DNA of 64,000 nt from Parageobacillus sp. KH3-4 (GTDB lineage: Bacteria > Bacillota > Bacilli > Bacillales > Anoxybacillaceae): NCBI RefSeq assembly GCF_022846435.1, contig NZ_AP025627.1, forward strand, positions 716,001 to 780,000, in the 5' to 3' direction. Under the pieces are notes generated by a model. It saw nothing but the letters and a program-made list of their open reading frames with translations. It made no database searches and was not told the DNA's origin. Position 1 is the first letter of the stretch, and each line of letters starts with the position of its first letter. The translations under genes and the position numbers were made by a program. Of this stretch, positions 47,758 through 57,279 are shown piece after piece.

Positions 47758-48051
47758 TGTTTGTTTCGCTTCTTCCAAAACGAGAGGCAAATAATATTTA
47801 TAGGCGCGATAGCCTGCCCATGCGCTTCCGGCACCAATCAGCAAGAAAACAGTGCCGACAATATACGTAACGGCGGAAGAATGGAGGAAAAACTGATTTA
47901 ATCCGAAAAAGAACACGAACAAGCCAAGCGCGATGCTTGATTTGGCGGAAAGCCAACGTCGTTCCATCGGCCGATGGGAGCGAAAATATTTGATTTTATA
48001 ATAGACGTAAAAAGAGAAGGAAAATATAATGAAAATTACAAGTGTTGGCAT
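47740..48051 (-). CDS. ytpI: Small membrane protein YtpI
   Basis: A 103-aa protein with three hydrophobic helices (about residues 2-18, 40-56 and 63-82) and basic connecting loops (KYFRSHRPMERRW). This is the YtpI-like layout; it lies between ytoI and nrnA as in B. subtilis. ATG 48051 follows GGAGGGTTTTATTTT. Function unknown. Confidence 0.85.
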   Translation of the reverse strand: MPTLVIFIIFSFSFYVYYKIKYFRSHRPMERRWLSAKSSIALGLFVFFFGLNQFFLHSSAVTYIVGTVFLLIGAGSAWAGYRAYKYYLPLVLEEAKQTAKNGA

Positions 48052-48176
48052 AAAATAAAACCCTCCATCATTTCTTTCTACCTTATTGTACATAGAAATG
48101 AGGAAGAATTCTAGCAATGACCTTTCTTGTTTGCGTATAATGAAAGAAAATACAGTCGCAAAAAAGGGGAAGAAAG

Positions 48177-49124
48177 ATGAAAGAGAAATGTTTGGAAATT
48201 TTAAAAGCGATCCAGCAATTTGATACGATTATTATTCATCGCCATATCCGCCCAGATCCTGATGCGTACGGTTCTCAAGGAGGATTAGCGGAGATTTTGA
48301 AGGCATCTTTTCCGGAAAAAACGGTGTATACGGTTGGAAACGACGAAGAGTCGTTGCAATTTTTGCGACGAATGGATGTTATTGATGATCAAACTTATGA
48401 CAACGCGCTTGTGATCGTTTGTGATACCGCCAACCAAGAACGGATTTGTGACGACCGCTACCGGCTTGGCAAAAAATTGATTAAAATTGACCATCATCCA
48501 AACGAAGATCCGTATGGAGACATCTTGTGGGTCGACACAAACGCAAGTTCCACAAGCGAAATGATTTATGAGTTTTATTTGGCGGGAAAAGAGGAAGGGC
48601 TTGTGATGACAAAAGCAGCGGCGCGCCTTATTTACGCGGGCATTGTCGGAGATACGGGCCGTTTTCTTTTTCCGAGAACGAGCGAAAAGACGTTTCGTTA
48701 TGCAAGCGAACTGATTCAATACGGATTTTCGTTAACGGAGATATATGACGGGTTGTATAATACAAAGTTAAACGTGGCGCATTTAAGCGGGTATGTGCTG
48801 CAAAACTTTACGGTATCCGCGGAAGGTGTGGCGGCGGTGAAAATGCCGAAATCGCTGCTGGAACAATATGGCGTCACTGCTTCGGAAGCGTCGCAGCTCG
48901 TGAGCCTGCTTAGCAATATCGAAGGAATTGTCGCATGGGTATTTTTTATCGAGGAAGAAAAAGAAATTCGCGTCCGCCTTCGTTCCAAAGGCCCGATTGT
49001 GAATGAAGTAGCGAAAAAATATCGTGGCGGCGGGCATCCGCTCGCTGCGGGAGCTTCGATTTATTCATGGGAGGATGCGGACCGCGTCATCGAAGATTTG
49101 AAAGCAGCGTGTCTTTCTCAATGA
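48177..49124 (+). CDS. nrnA: Bifunctional oligoribonuclease/pAp phosphatase NrnA
   Basis: A 315-aa DHH-DHHA1 phosphoesterase that degrades nanoRNA and dephosphorylates 3'-phosphoadenosine 5'-phosphate. DHH motifs: IIIHRHIRPDPDAYGS, VCDTANQERICD, KIDHHPNEDPYG and GDTGRF; the C-terminal DHHA1 ends with RGGGHPLAAGAS. AAAGGGGAAG precedes ATG 48177; a TATAAT box is at 48136-48141. Divergent from ytpI. Confidence 0.95.
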   Translation: MKEKCLEILKAIQQFDTIIIHRHIRPDPDAYGSQGGLAEILKASFPEKTVYTVGNDEESLQFLRRMDVIDDQTYDNALVIVCDTANQERICDDRYRLGKKLIKIDHHPNEDPYGDILWVDTNASSTSEMIYEFYLAGKEEGLVMTKAAARLIYAGIVGDTGRFLFPRTSEKTFRYASELIQYGFSLTEIYDGLYNTKLNVAHLSGYVLQNFTVSAEGVAAVKMPKSLLEQYGVTASEASQLVSLLSNIEGIVAWVFFIEEEKEIRVRLRSKGPIVNEVAKKYRGGGHPLAAGASIYSWEDADRVIEDLKAACLSQ

Positions 49125-49132
49125 TAAAACGA

Positions 49133-49172
49133 GAAATGTCCCGGTACGGAAAAGTCCGGGACATTTATTTTA
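49133..49172. terminator. Terminator between nrnA and ytrI
   Basis: AAATGTCCCGG (49134-49144) pairs with CCGGGACATTT (49156-49166), then ATTTT. Confidence 0.8.
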
Positions 49173-49682
49173 TGACGGCGAAGAAACGGGCTTTAGCTTC
49201 AGTTCGATCGATAATGTTGTAAACAAAAAGAGCTGATGTATTTCTAGTTTATATGTTTGTTCATTAATGGTATATGTTTTATTTTCAATTGCCCGTTTTA
49301 GCAATTCCCTGCCGTTGTAAACCGTTTCGATGTCTTTCGCAATAAGATGGGAAACATCTTCTTTTACGCTTTCTTCAATGCGAAACGTCGTATAAGAGTC
49401 CAGTTTGTATTGTTCGGCATTGACAAGGTGAATAGAAATCCCTTGAACTGTCAATCTTTTTTTGTTCATTTTATTTAATTTTACGTAGTCTTCCTGCCAA
49501 ATGCGAACTTCGTTTTCCAAATCGGCAATTTTGTCTTGAAGTTCAATGATTTGGCGAACTTGTTTTTCTTGCAAAACGCCGAATAAATGCAAAAAAACAA
49601 ACCAGCTGATGAGCGCTCCGATCGCGGCTCCGGCAAAAAAACGCTGCCATATTGGATAGCGGTAATAAGGCGGGATTCTCAT
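49170..49682 (-). CDS. ytrI: Sporulation membrane protein YtrI
   Basis: A 170-aa protein with a basic N-terminus, one membrane helix (about residues 14-36), a coiled-coil (about 40-75, QVRQIIELQDKIADLENEV) and a strand-rich C-terminal domain. YtrI is a mother-cell sporulation protein made with YtrH in B. subtilis. Its ATG at 49682 overlaps the ytrH stop (4 nt), so translation is coupled. The AGGAG site is about 11 nt upstream. Confidence 0.88.
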   Translation of the reverse strand: MRIPPYYRYPIWQRFFAGAAIGALISWFVFLHLFGVLQEKQVRQIIELQDKIADLENEVRIWQEDYVKLNKMNKKRLTVQGISIHLVNAEQYKLDSYTTFRIEESVKEDVSHLIAKDIETVYNGRELLKRAIENKTYTINEQTYKLEIHQLFLFTTLSIELKLKPVSSPS

Positions 49683-50020
49683 GAAGAAATATGCTCCTGC
49701 GTCAGCCAAGTAATGATGGTAACCCCTGTCTGTGCGCCTCCCATCGCGGAAAGAATAAGAAGAAACTGTTTAATAATGTCGCGAGTTTCCCCAAAAAAGA
49801 AGCCCCGCTCCACCATATAAAACGTATCGAACGTCCCTCCGATGGCGGCGACGACAGCCCAAATTCGCAAATCACCAGCAAATCGATACATTGCCGTAAG
49901 CGGCTGTTCCCCGCTTAAAAACGCGCCGAGCGCTCCGACCATCGCACCGCCTAGCAACACGCCGGCGGCGATAAAATAACTTTGGATAAATGCGGGCAAA
50001 AATGCTATCTTTTCGTTCAT
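49679..50020 (-). CDS. ytrH: Sporulation membrane protein YtrH
   Basis: A 113-aa protein with three hydrophobic helices (about 10-35, 50-68 and 83-105). Family: YtrH, needed for efficient sporulation and expressed in the mother cell under SigE in B. subtilis. ATG 50020 follows GGAAGGGTGGGACGCGG. First gene of ytrH-ytrI; divergent from dnaE across about 106 bp. Confidence 0.9.
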   Translation of the reverse strand: MNEKIAFLPAFIQSYFIAAGVLLGGAMVGALGAFLSGEQPLTAMYRFAGDLRIWAVVAAIGGTFDTFYMVERGFFFGETRDIIKQFLLILSAMGGAQTGVTIITWLTQEHISS

Positions 50021-50045
50021 CCGCGTCCCACCCTTCCTTTTATTA

Positions 50046-50074
50046 TGTATATGGACGAACAGAAAAGAGTATGT
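50046..50074 (-). promoter_or_regulatory. Candidate SigE promoter of ytrHI
   Basis: On the reverse strand ACATACT, a 14-bp spacer and CATATACA, which match the SigE -35 at 5 of 7 and the -10 CATAYAMT at 7 of 8. It lies 26 nt before ytrH. Confidence 0.55.
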
Positions 50075-50075
50075 T

Positions 50076-50105
50076 TTGCAACGAAAAAGTTTTGTCCACT
50101 ATAAT
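50076..50105 (+). promoter_or_regulatory. Candidate SigA promoter of dnaE
   Basis: TTGCAA (50076-50081), an 18-bp spacer and TATAAT (50100-50105). It nearly touches the divergent SigE promoter of ytrHI. Confidence 0.55.
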
Positions 50106-50126
50106 GAAGGAAAAGGAGGGAGAGCA

Positions 50127-53100
50127 TTGTCGTTTGTTCACCTTCACGTTCGCAGCTGCTATAGCTTGTTAACAAGCCCAGCGAAAATTAGCGATTTAGT
50201 TAAAAAGGCGAAAGATTTGCAATTTCCCGCGTTAGCATTAACGGATGAAAACGTATTGTACGGAGCGATTCCCTTTTACATGGAATGTAAACGTTACGGC
50301 ATTCAGCCGATTATTGGGATGATCACGGATGTTGTGCTTGAAGGAGAAGAGGCACATCCGCTCGTTTTATTAGCAAAAAATGAAACAGGCTACCAACATT
50401 TAATGAAAATCAGCAGTACGATTCAAACGAAAACACGCGAAGGAATTCCGGAAAAATGGTTATGGCATTATCGCGATGGATTAATTGCGCTAACCCCGGG
50501 AAAAAGCGGGCAAATTGAAATATTGCTCGCTCATGGCGAAATAACAAAAGCAAAGCAAGTATTAGAACGGTATAAGCAAATTTTTGAGGCGAACTTTTAC
50601 CTTTCCGTGCAGCGTGGGAAAAATAAGGAGAAAGAGCCGTATGAACAGCAACTGATTGTTTTAGGCGAAGAAACGAATACACCGCTTGTAGCGACGAATG
50701 ACGTTCAATATATCGAAAAAGAAGACGCGTTTGTGCACCGCTGTTTATTGGCGATCAAACAGGGGACTGTGATTGAAAAAGAAACAGCGACAGCGGGAGA
50801 GCGGTATTTAACATCGCCAGAAGAAATGAAGGAGCGGTTTTCCGATTTGCCCGCGGCGGTGGAAAACAGCGGGAAAATCGCTGAACAATGCCGCCTTGAC
50901 ATTGATTTTGGTTCGTTAAAGCTGCCGAAATATCCCGTGCCGACGAAAGAAAGCGCTGACGATTATTTGCGCCGCCTTTGCATGGAAGGGCTGCGAGAAC
51001 GGGTGCTTTCCCCTTCTGACCGCTACATAGAACGGCTAGAATATGAACTGAATGTCATTCGGCAAATGGGGTTCAGTGACTATTTTTTGATCGTTTGGGA
51101 TTTTATGAATTTCGCCAGAAAACAAGGGATTATCACAGGGCCTGGGCGAGGATCGGCGGCAGGATCGCTTGTCGCGTACACGCTTTACATTACAAACGTC
51201 GATCCGATTCAATACGGCCTTTTATTCGAGCGGTTTTTAAATCCAGAGCGTGTGTCGATGCCGGATATCGATATTGATTTTCCCGATGAACGGCGCGAAG
51301 AAGTCATTCAATATGTCGCCAATAAGTACGGACAACAATATGTGGCGCAAATCATTACGTTCGGCACGTTCGGCGCCAAGGCGGCCCTGCGCGACATTGG
51401 AAAAGTGCTGCAGATCGATGCGAAAGAGATGGAAAGTATCCTAAAGCATGTTCCTAACAAGCCCGGAATCACGATTCAAGAAGCATATGATCAATCGGCT
51501 GCTTTTCGCCAAGCGGTTCAGTCTTCCGCATTGATGAAACGATGGGTTGTCACGGCAATGAAAGTGGAAGGACTTCCGCGCCACACCTCGACGCACGCAG
51601 CCGGTGTAATCATTAGCAGCGAGCCGCTTTCGCAAATCGTTCCATTGCAACAAGGGCATGGCGAATTGTATTTAACGCAATATCCGATGGATGTGTTGGA
51701 GCGGCTCGGTCTATTAAAGATGGATTTTCTTGGATTGCGCACGTTAACATTGCTTGAACATATATGCCGCCTTATTCAGCAGCAAACGGGCAAAACGATC
51801 GATGTGCGGGAGATCCCGCTTCATGACCGCAAAACGTATGAATTAGTAAGCGAGGGAGACACAAACGGGATTTTTCAGTTAGAGTCCGATGGAATGAAGC
51901 GTGTGCTAAAGCAGCTAAAGCCGTCGCAATTCGAGGATATCGTGGCGGTGAACGCGCTATACCGGCCGGGCCCGATCGATTACATCCCTTCGTATATAAG
52001 AAGAAAGCACGGAGAAGAAAAAGCTTCTTACCTTCATCCAAATTTGGAGCCGATTTTAGCGCCGACGTATGGAGTCCTTATTTATCAAGAGCAAATTATG
52101 CAAATCGCCGCCAATATCGCGGGATTTTCGCTAGGCAAAGCAGATTTGTTGCGGCGGGCGATTGCGAAAAAGAAAAAAGAAATTTTGGATCAACAGCGGA
52201 ATGCGTTTGTAAGGGGATGTATGGAAAAAGGTTATGACGAATCGTTTGCCAACGATTTGTATGATATGATCGTTCGCTTTGTCAACTACGGATTTAACCG
52301 AAGCCATGCCGTCGCTTATAGCATGCTTTCTTACCAGCTTGCTTATTTGAAAGCACATTACCCTCTTTATTTCTACGCGGCGCTGTTAACGAGCGCGATC
52401 GGCGACGAGGAAAAAGTGGCTTTGTATATTTATGAAGCAAGGCAAAAGCGGATCGAGTTGCTGCCGCCTTCCGTTAATCAAAGCCGCTATTCTTTTTCGG
52501 TCGAGCACGGAAAGATCCGCTACAGCTTGGCTGCAGTTAAACACGTTGGGGCAGCGGCGGTGAAAGCAATTGTACAAGAGCGAAAAAAAGGGCCTTTCTC
52601 CGACTTTTTTGATTTTTGTGTCCGTTTATTTGGAAAAGGCATCAACCGAAAAACGATAGAATCTTTGATTTTGTCCGGCTGCTTTGATGAATTTGGCGTC
52701 GAACGAGCGTCGCTGTTGGCGAGCATGGATGTCGCTTTAGAGCATGCGCAGCTTGTCGGCCCGTATGTCGAAGAGGGGTTATTTTCCGATATATCGCTGA
52801 AGCCGAAATATGTTGAAGCGCCTGCTTTTCCGCTGGAAGAAAAGTTAATGTACGAAAAAGAACTGCTCGGCGTTTATGTTTCTCCGCATCCAATATCTGC
52901 CCATCGGAAAATGTTTCGCTTGGCGGGAGCGCAGCCGGTGATGAGCATAATAAGAGAAAAAACGGACCGCCCTGTTAAAGCCGGAGTGTATATTGTTCAA
53001 GAGAGAAAGACCCGAACGAAAAAAGGAGAGGAAATGTCATTTTTCACGATTAGCGATGAAAGCGGGGAAATGGACGCGGTCGCGTTTCCAGATGTATATC

Positions 53101-53438
53101 GCCGTTATGCTTCCGTTTTAAAAAAAGGAGAAGTGCAATTATTGGAAGGGAAGGTAGAGATTCGTGCAGGAAAGCCACAATTCGTCATTCGCAAAGTGCT
53201 GGCTCCCGCGTTCGCGTCGCTTTACGTAAAAATTGATCCGGAGCAGATCGCCACTGGAACATTATTTGCGTTAAAAGAGTTATTGCAAAAGCATCACGGA
53301 AACACTCCTGTGTTTCTATATTACGAACAAGAACAAAAGATGGTGAAGCTTTCGGAAGAGTATGATGTTGAATTGACGGATGAGTGCATTGCCGCGTTGA
53401 AAGCGCTGCTCGGCGATGATCATATTGTAGTAAAATGA
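50127..53438 (+). CDS. dnaE: DNA polymerase III alpha subunit DnaE
   Basis: A 1103-aa replicative C-family polymerase, in Bacillus the enzyme that extends RNA primers before PolC. Order: PHP domain (about 1-270), palm with GPGRGSAAGSLVAYTL and catalytic PDIDIDFPDERR (Asp380, 382, 384), fingers, helix-hairpin-helix and C-terminal OB domain (about 940-1030, PVKAGVYIVQERKTRTKKG). The PHP start reads HLHVRSCYSLL, with Arg where metal-dependent PHPs have His, so proofreading is unlikely. The start is TTG 50127 right after AAGGAGGGAGAGCA, giving MSFVHLHV. Confidence 0.96.
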   Translation: MSFVHLHVRSCYSLLTSPAKISDLVKKAKDLQFPALALTDENVLYGAIPFYMECKRYGIQPIIGMITDVVLEGEEAHPLVLLAKNETGYQHLMKISSTIQTKTREGIPEKWLWHYRDGLIALTPGKSGQIEILLAHGEITKAKQVLERYKQIFEANFYLSVQRGKNKEKEPYEQQLIVLGEETNTPLVATNDVQYIEKEDAFVHRCLLAIKQGTVIEKETATAGERYLTSPEEMKERFSDLPAAVENSGKIAEQCRLDIDFGSLKLPKYPVPTKESADDYLRRLCMEGLRERVLSPSDRYIERLEYELNVIRQMGFSDYFLIVWDFMNFARKQGIITGPGRGSAAGSLVAYTLYITNVDPIQYGLLFERFLNPERVSMPDIDIDFPDERREEVIQYVANKYGQQYVAQIITFGTFGAKAALRDIGKVLQIDAKEMESILKHVPNKPGITIQEAYDQSAAFRQAVQSSALMKRWVVTAMKVEGLPRHTSTHAAGVIISSEPLSQIVPLQQGHGELYLTQYPMDVLERLGLLKMDFLGLRTLTLLEHICRLIQQQTGKTIDVREIPLHDRKTYELVSEGDTNGIFQLESDGMKRVLKQLKPSQFEDIVAVNALYRPGPIDYIPSYIRRKHGEEKASYLHPNLEPILAPTYGVLIYQEQIMQIAANIAGFSLGKADLLRRAIAKKKKEILDQQRNAFVRGCMEKGYDESFANDLYDMIVRFVNYGFNRSHAVAYSMLSYQLAYLKAHYPLYFYAALLTSAIGDEEKVALYIYEARQKRIELLPPSVNQSRYSFSVEHGKIRYSLAAVKHVGAAAVKAIVQERKKGPFSDFFDFCVRLFGKGINRKTIESLILSGCFDEFGVERASLLASMDVALEHAQLVGPYVEEGLFSDISLKPKYVEAPAFPLEEKLMYEKELLGVYVSPHPISAHRKMFRLAGAQPVMSIIREKTDRPVKAGVYIVQERKTRTKKGEEMSFFTISDESGEMDAVAFPDVYRRYASVLKKGEVQLLEGKVEIRAGKPQFVIRKVLAPAFASLYVKIDPEQIATGTLFALKELLQKHHGNTPVFLYYEQEQKMVKLSEEYDVELTDECIAALKALLGDDHIVVK

Positions 53439-53472
53439 CGTTTCTTTACTATTTTTCAATTTTGTTATATCG

Positions 53473-53478
53473 TATAAA
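53473..53478 (+). promoter_or_regulatory. Candidate -10 box before the GntR gene
   Basis: TATAAA at 53473-53478, 8 bp before the FadR-type operator; -35 not evident. Confidence 0.35.
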
Positions 53479-53485
53479 CATTAGG

Positions 53486-53496
53486 TGGTCAGACCA
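53486..53496 (+). promoter_or_regulatory. FadR-type GntR operator
   Basis: TGGTCAGACCA is a perfect 11-bp palindrome around its centre and fits the FadR-subfamily operator pattern TnGTnnnACnA. It lies between the -10 box and the regulator gene, where binding would repress; autoregulation is the simplest reading. Confidence 0.7.
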
Positions 53497-53592
53497 GTGA
53501 AGGAAAACAGAGGAAAAAATGCATCTTTTTGTAGCGCCGAAAAATGCACAAGGAAAGTGCGCAGGGAGGGATAACAAGTAAAAGACGCGAAA

Positions 53593-54192
53593 GTGTATAT
53601 AGAAACGCTCGAACAAATTCGCAGGATGATAAAAGAAGACGGGCTTGTCGCTGGCGATAAGCTTCCTTCCGAACGCGAATTATCAGAGCGTCTACAAGTT
53701 GGGCGTTCTTCTGTAAGAGAAGCGTTGCGGGCGCTGGAATTCCTCGGTTTAATTGAAACGCGACGTGGGGAAGGGACGTATATCAAAGAAGTGGGGAATC
53801 ATCGGCTTATTGATTTGCTCGGAATGTTTATTTTGCAAGATGAACGTGCAAAAGAAGATTTGGCGGAAACGAAATGGCTTATTGAACGTCTTTGTCTGCA
53901 GCTTGCCTGCCAGCGGTGGACAGAACAGGAATTCGCTCAACTAGAAAAAATGGTTCGCCAAAAAACGATCAATTACGAGCTTTTTTTCCAATGGGTGACG
54001 GCGGCTGCGCAAAACTATTTACTGGAACGAATTTGGCGCGTGCTTCATGACTTTTTCCAAACGATCAATGGCATCGTTTCATTTCCAGGCAACTTTTATG
54101 AACAAATGTTAAAAGCGTTTGCGAAGCGGGACGTTGCCGCTGCTATAAAATTATGGGAAAATGGGCAAAGTCCATTGTCGAAAGAAGGATGA
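53593..54192 (+). CDS. GntR-family (FadR subfamily) transcriptional regulator
   Basis: A 199-aa protein. Residues 1-65 are a GntR winged helix (DKLPSERELSERLQVGRSSVREALRALEFLGLIETRRGEGTYI is typical); residues 75-199 form an all-helical FadR/FCD-like effector domain, shorter than usual. GTG 53593 is the first standard start, but it lacks a good ribosome site; GGGAGGG at 53564-53570 is spaced 7 nt before an in-frame GTA at 53578, which may be an altered GTG. Ligand unknown; being next to accDA suggests an acyl or carboxylate signal. Confidence 0.82.
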   Translation: MYIETLEQIRRMIKEDGLVAGDKLPSERELSERLQVGRSSVREALRALEFLGLIETRRGEGTYIKEVGNHRLIDLLGMFILQDERAKEDLAETKWLIERLCLQLACQRWTEQEFAQLEKMVRQKTINYELFFQWVTAAAQNYLLERIWRVLHDFFQTINGIVSFPGNFYEQMLKAFAKRDVAAAIKLWENGQSPLSKEG

Positions 54193-54270
54193 CGTTTTTT
54201 TACAAAAAGTGCAGTTTATTTCCGATACAGTAGTAGTGGTAGAGCGACAATGCGAAGGAGGAAACACCTC

Positions 54271-55143
54271 ATGTGGAAAGACTTGTTTACCAAAAAGAAA
54301 AAATATGCATCGATTCCTTCCGAACAAGTGAGACATGAAGTTCCAGAAGGAATTATGACAAAATGTCCAAAGTGCAAAAAAATTATGTACACGAAGGAAC
54401 TGATCAAAAATTTACGGGTTTGCATGAGCTGCGGTTATCATCATACAATGCCGTCCCGCGAACGGATTAATAGTTTGTTAGACGAAGAAAGTTTTCATGA
54501 GTATGATGCCGATATGGTGTCAGTCAATCCGTTGCACTTTCCAGGATATATGGAAAAGCTGGAAGAAGATCGCCGTAAATCGAACTTAAACGAAGCGGTC
54601 ATCACCGGCGAAGGAACGTTAAACGGATACCCGCTCGTCATCGCTGTCATGGATCCGGCGTTTCGGATGGGAAGCATGGGGTCCGTTGTAGGGGAAAAAA
54701 TTACGCGAGCGATTGAAAAAGCAAGAGAGCGCCACGTGCCGTTTCTTATTTTTACCGCTTCTGGAGGAGCTCGCATGCAGGAAGGGGTATTGAGTTTAAT
54801 GCAAATGGCAAAAACGAGCGCCGCCCTTAAACTGTTTAGCGATGAGGGGGGGCTTATCATTTCGGTAATGACGCATCCGACGACAGGCGGAGTGTCGGCA
54901 AGCTTTGCCTCATTAGGGGACTATAATTTTGCAGAACCGGGAGCACTCATTGGCTTTGCGGGCCGTCGCGTCATTGAACAAACGGTGCGCGAGGAGCTTC
55001 CAGAAGATTTTCAAACGGCGGAGTTTTTATTGAAGCATGGTCAGCTTGATGCCGTCATTCATCGCCATGATTTGAAAGATACATTAACGACCGTACTCGA
55101 CATTCATCAACGGGGAGGGGAACACGGATGGTGGCAGAACTAG
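54271..55143 (+). CDS. accD: Acetyl-CoA carboxylase carboxyltransferase subunit beta
   Basis: A 290-aa subunit that, with AccA, transfers CO2 from biotin to acetyl-CoA to form malonyl-CoA. The N-terminal zinc ribbon is seen as CPKC (about residue 31) and CMSC (about 50). The crotonase-like core has [39 protein letters not shown] and [19 protein letters not shown] 54271 follows GAAGGAGG and gives exactly the B. subtilis length; the in-frame start at 54250 overlaps the site region. Overlaps accA by 16 nt. Confidence 0.96.
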   Translation: MWKDLFTKKKKYASIPSEQVRHEVPEGIMTKCPKCKKIMYTKELIKNLRVCMSCGYHHTMPSRERINSLLDEESFHEYDADMVSVNPLHFPGYMEKLEEDRRKSNLNEAVITGEGTLNGYPLVIAVMDPAFRMGSMGSVVGEKITRAIEKARERHVPFLIFTASGGARMQEGVLSLMQMAKTSAALKLFSDEGGLIISVMTHPTTGGVSASFASLGDYNFAEPGALIGFAGRRVIEQTVREELPEDFQTAEFLLKHGQLDAVIHRHDLKDTLTTVLDIHQRGGEHGWWQN

Positions 55144-56105
55144 AATTTGAAAAGCCGCTTATAGAGCTGCGTAAAAAAATTAGCGAATTAAAAGAATTTA
55201 TGAAAACCACGGACGTAGACCTTTCTTCGGAAATTGAAAAATTAGAAGCGCGTCTTGCAAAGCTGGAAAACGATATATACGCAAATTTAACTCCATGGGA
55301 TCGCGTGCAAATTGCGCGTCACCCGAACCGTCCGACAACGCTTGATTATATTGAGCGATTGTTTACCAATTTTTTGGAATGTCACGGAGACCGCTGTTTT
55401 GGGGATGATGAAGCGATTGTCGGAGGAATCGCCAAATATGATGGGCTGCCTGTGACGGTCATTGGCCATCAGCGCGGGAAAGATACAAAAGAAAATATTC
55501 GGCGCAATTTTGGAATGCCGCATCCGGAAGGATATCGAAAGGCACTGCGTTTGATGAAACAAGCTGAAAAATTTCGCCGGCCAATCATTTGCTTTATTGA
55601 CACAAAAGGGGCGTATCCGGGAAAAGCGGCGGAAGAGCGCGGGCAAAGCGAGGCGATTGCTAGAAACTTGTTTGAAATGGCCGGACTTACCGTACCGATT
55701 GTTTGCGTCGTGATCGGGGAAGGTGGAAGTGGCGGAGCGCTTGCGCTTGGTGTCGGCAACCATATTCATATGCTGGAAAACTCGACTTATTCCGTTATTT
55801 CTCCTGAAGGAGCTGCGGCGATTTTGTGGAAAGATGCGGCGCTTGCCCGCCGTGCGGCGGAAACGATGAAAATTACAGCGAACGATTTAAAAGAACTTGG
55901 CATTATTGACGAAATTATTCCGGAGGTTCGCGGCGGCGCCCACCGAGATGCAGACCAACAGGCAGCGGAAATCGATAAAGTGTTGAAACGATCGCTAACG
56001 CAACTGCTAAAGCTAGACGGCGAAGCGCTTGTTCGACAACGATATGAAAAATTTAAACAAATCGGGCAATTTGCGTTTTTACGCGACGAGCTTCGGGTAA
56101 AATAA
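55128..56105 (+). CDS. accA: Acetyl-CoA carboxylase carboxyltransferase subunit alpha
   Basis: A 325-aa partner of AccD. N-terminal helix ([21 protein letters not shown] is conserved), then crotonase core with [37 protein letters not shown] and [14 protein letters not shown] (oxyanion and CoA site). ATG 55128 lies inside accD, 16 nt before its end, with GGGGAGGGG upstream, so synthesis of the two subunits is coupled. Confidence 0.96.
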   Translation: MVAELEFEKPLIELRKKISELKEFMKTTDVDLSSEIEKLEARLAKLENDIYANLTPWDRVQIARHPNRPTTLDYIERLFTNFLECHGDRCFGDDEAIVGGIAKYDGLPVTVIGHQRGKDTKENIRRNFGMPHPEGYRKALRLMKQAEKFRRPIICFIDTKGAYPGKAAEERGQSEAIARNLFEMAGLTVPIVCVVIGEGGSGGALALGVGNHIHMLENSTYSVISPEGAAAILWKDAALARRAAETMKITANDLKELGIIDEIIPEVRGGAHRDADQQAAEIDKVLKRSLTQLLKLDGEALVRQRYEKFKQIGQFAFLRDELRVK

Positions 56106-56148
56106 AAGCGAGGCTGTCTCATGTTGGAGGCAGCTTTGCTATATTGTT
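56105..56148 (+). terminator. Possible terminator after accA
   Basis: AGGCTGTCTC pairs imperfectly with GGAGGCAGCTT around ATGTT; T-run poor. It may allow read-through to pfkA. Confidence 0.4.
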
Positions 56149-56284
56149 AACCATTTTTTCATAAATAATTTGACCGCTTCTCTATTGTGTTCTTTCATGC
56201 TTCGTGTTATTTTATAGAATGTTAATGGATTTTGACGTATGAGGTCGGACGTTTTTGATGTTTTGTGAAATAATGAACGAATGA

Positions 56285-57253
<969 letters not shown>

Positions 57254-57279
57254 TATATTCCCGGTGGAAAGGAAGAAAC

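Noticed and set aside
53497-53574. 25-codon frame (GTG to TAA) ending just before the GntR gene
   Set aside because: No ribosome site and it begins at the edge of the operator; most likely chance, though a leader peptide cannot be fully excluded.
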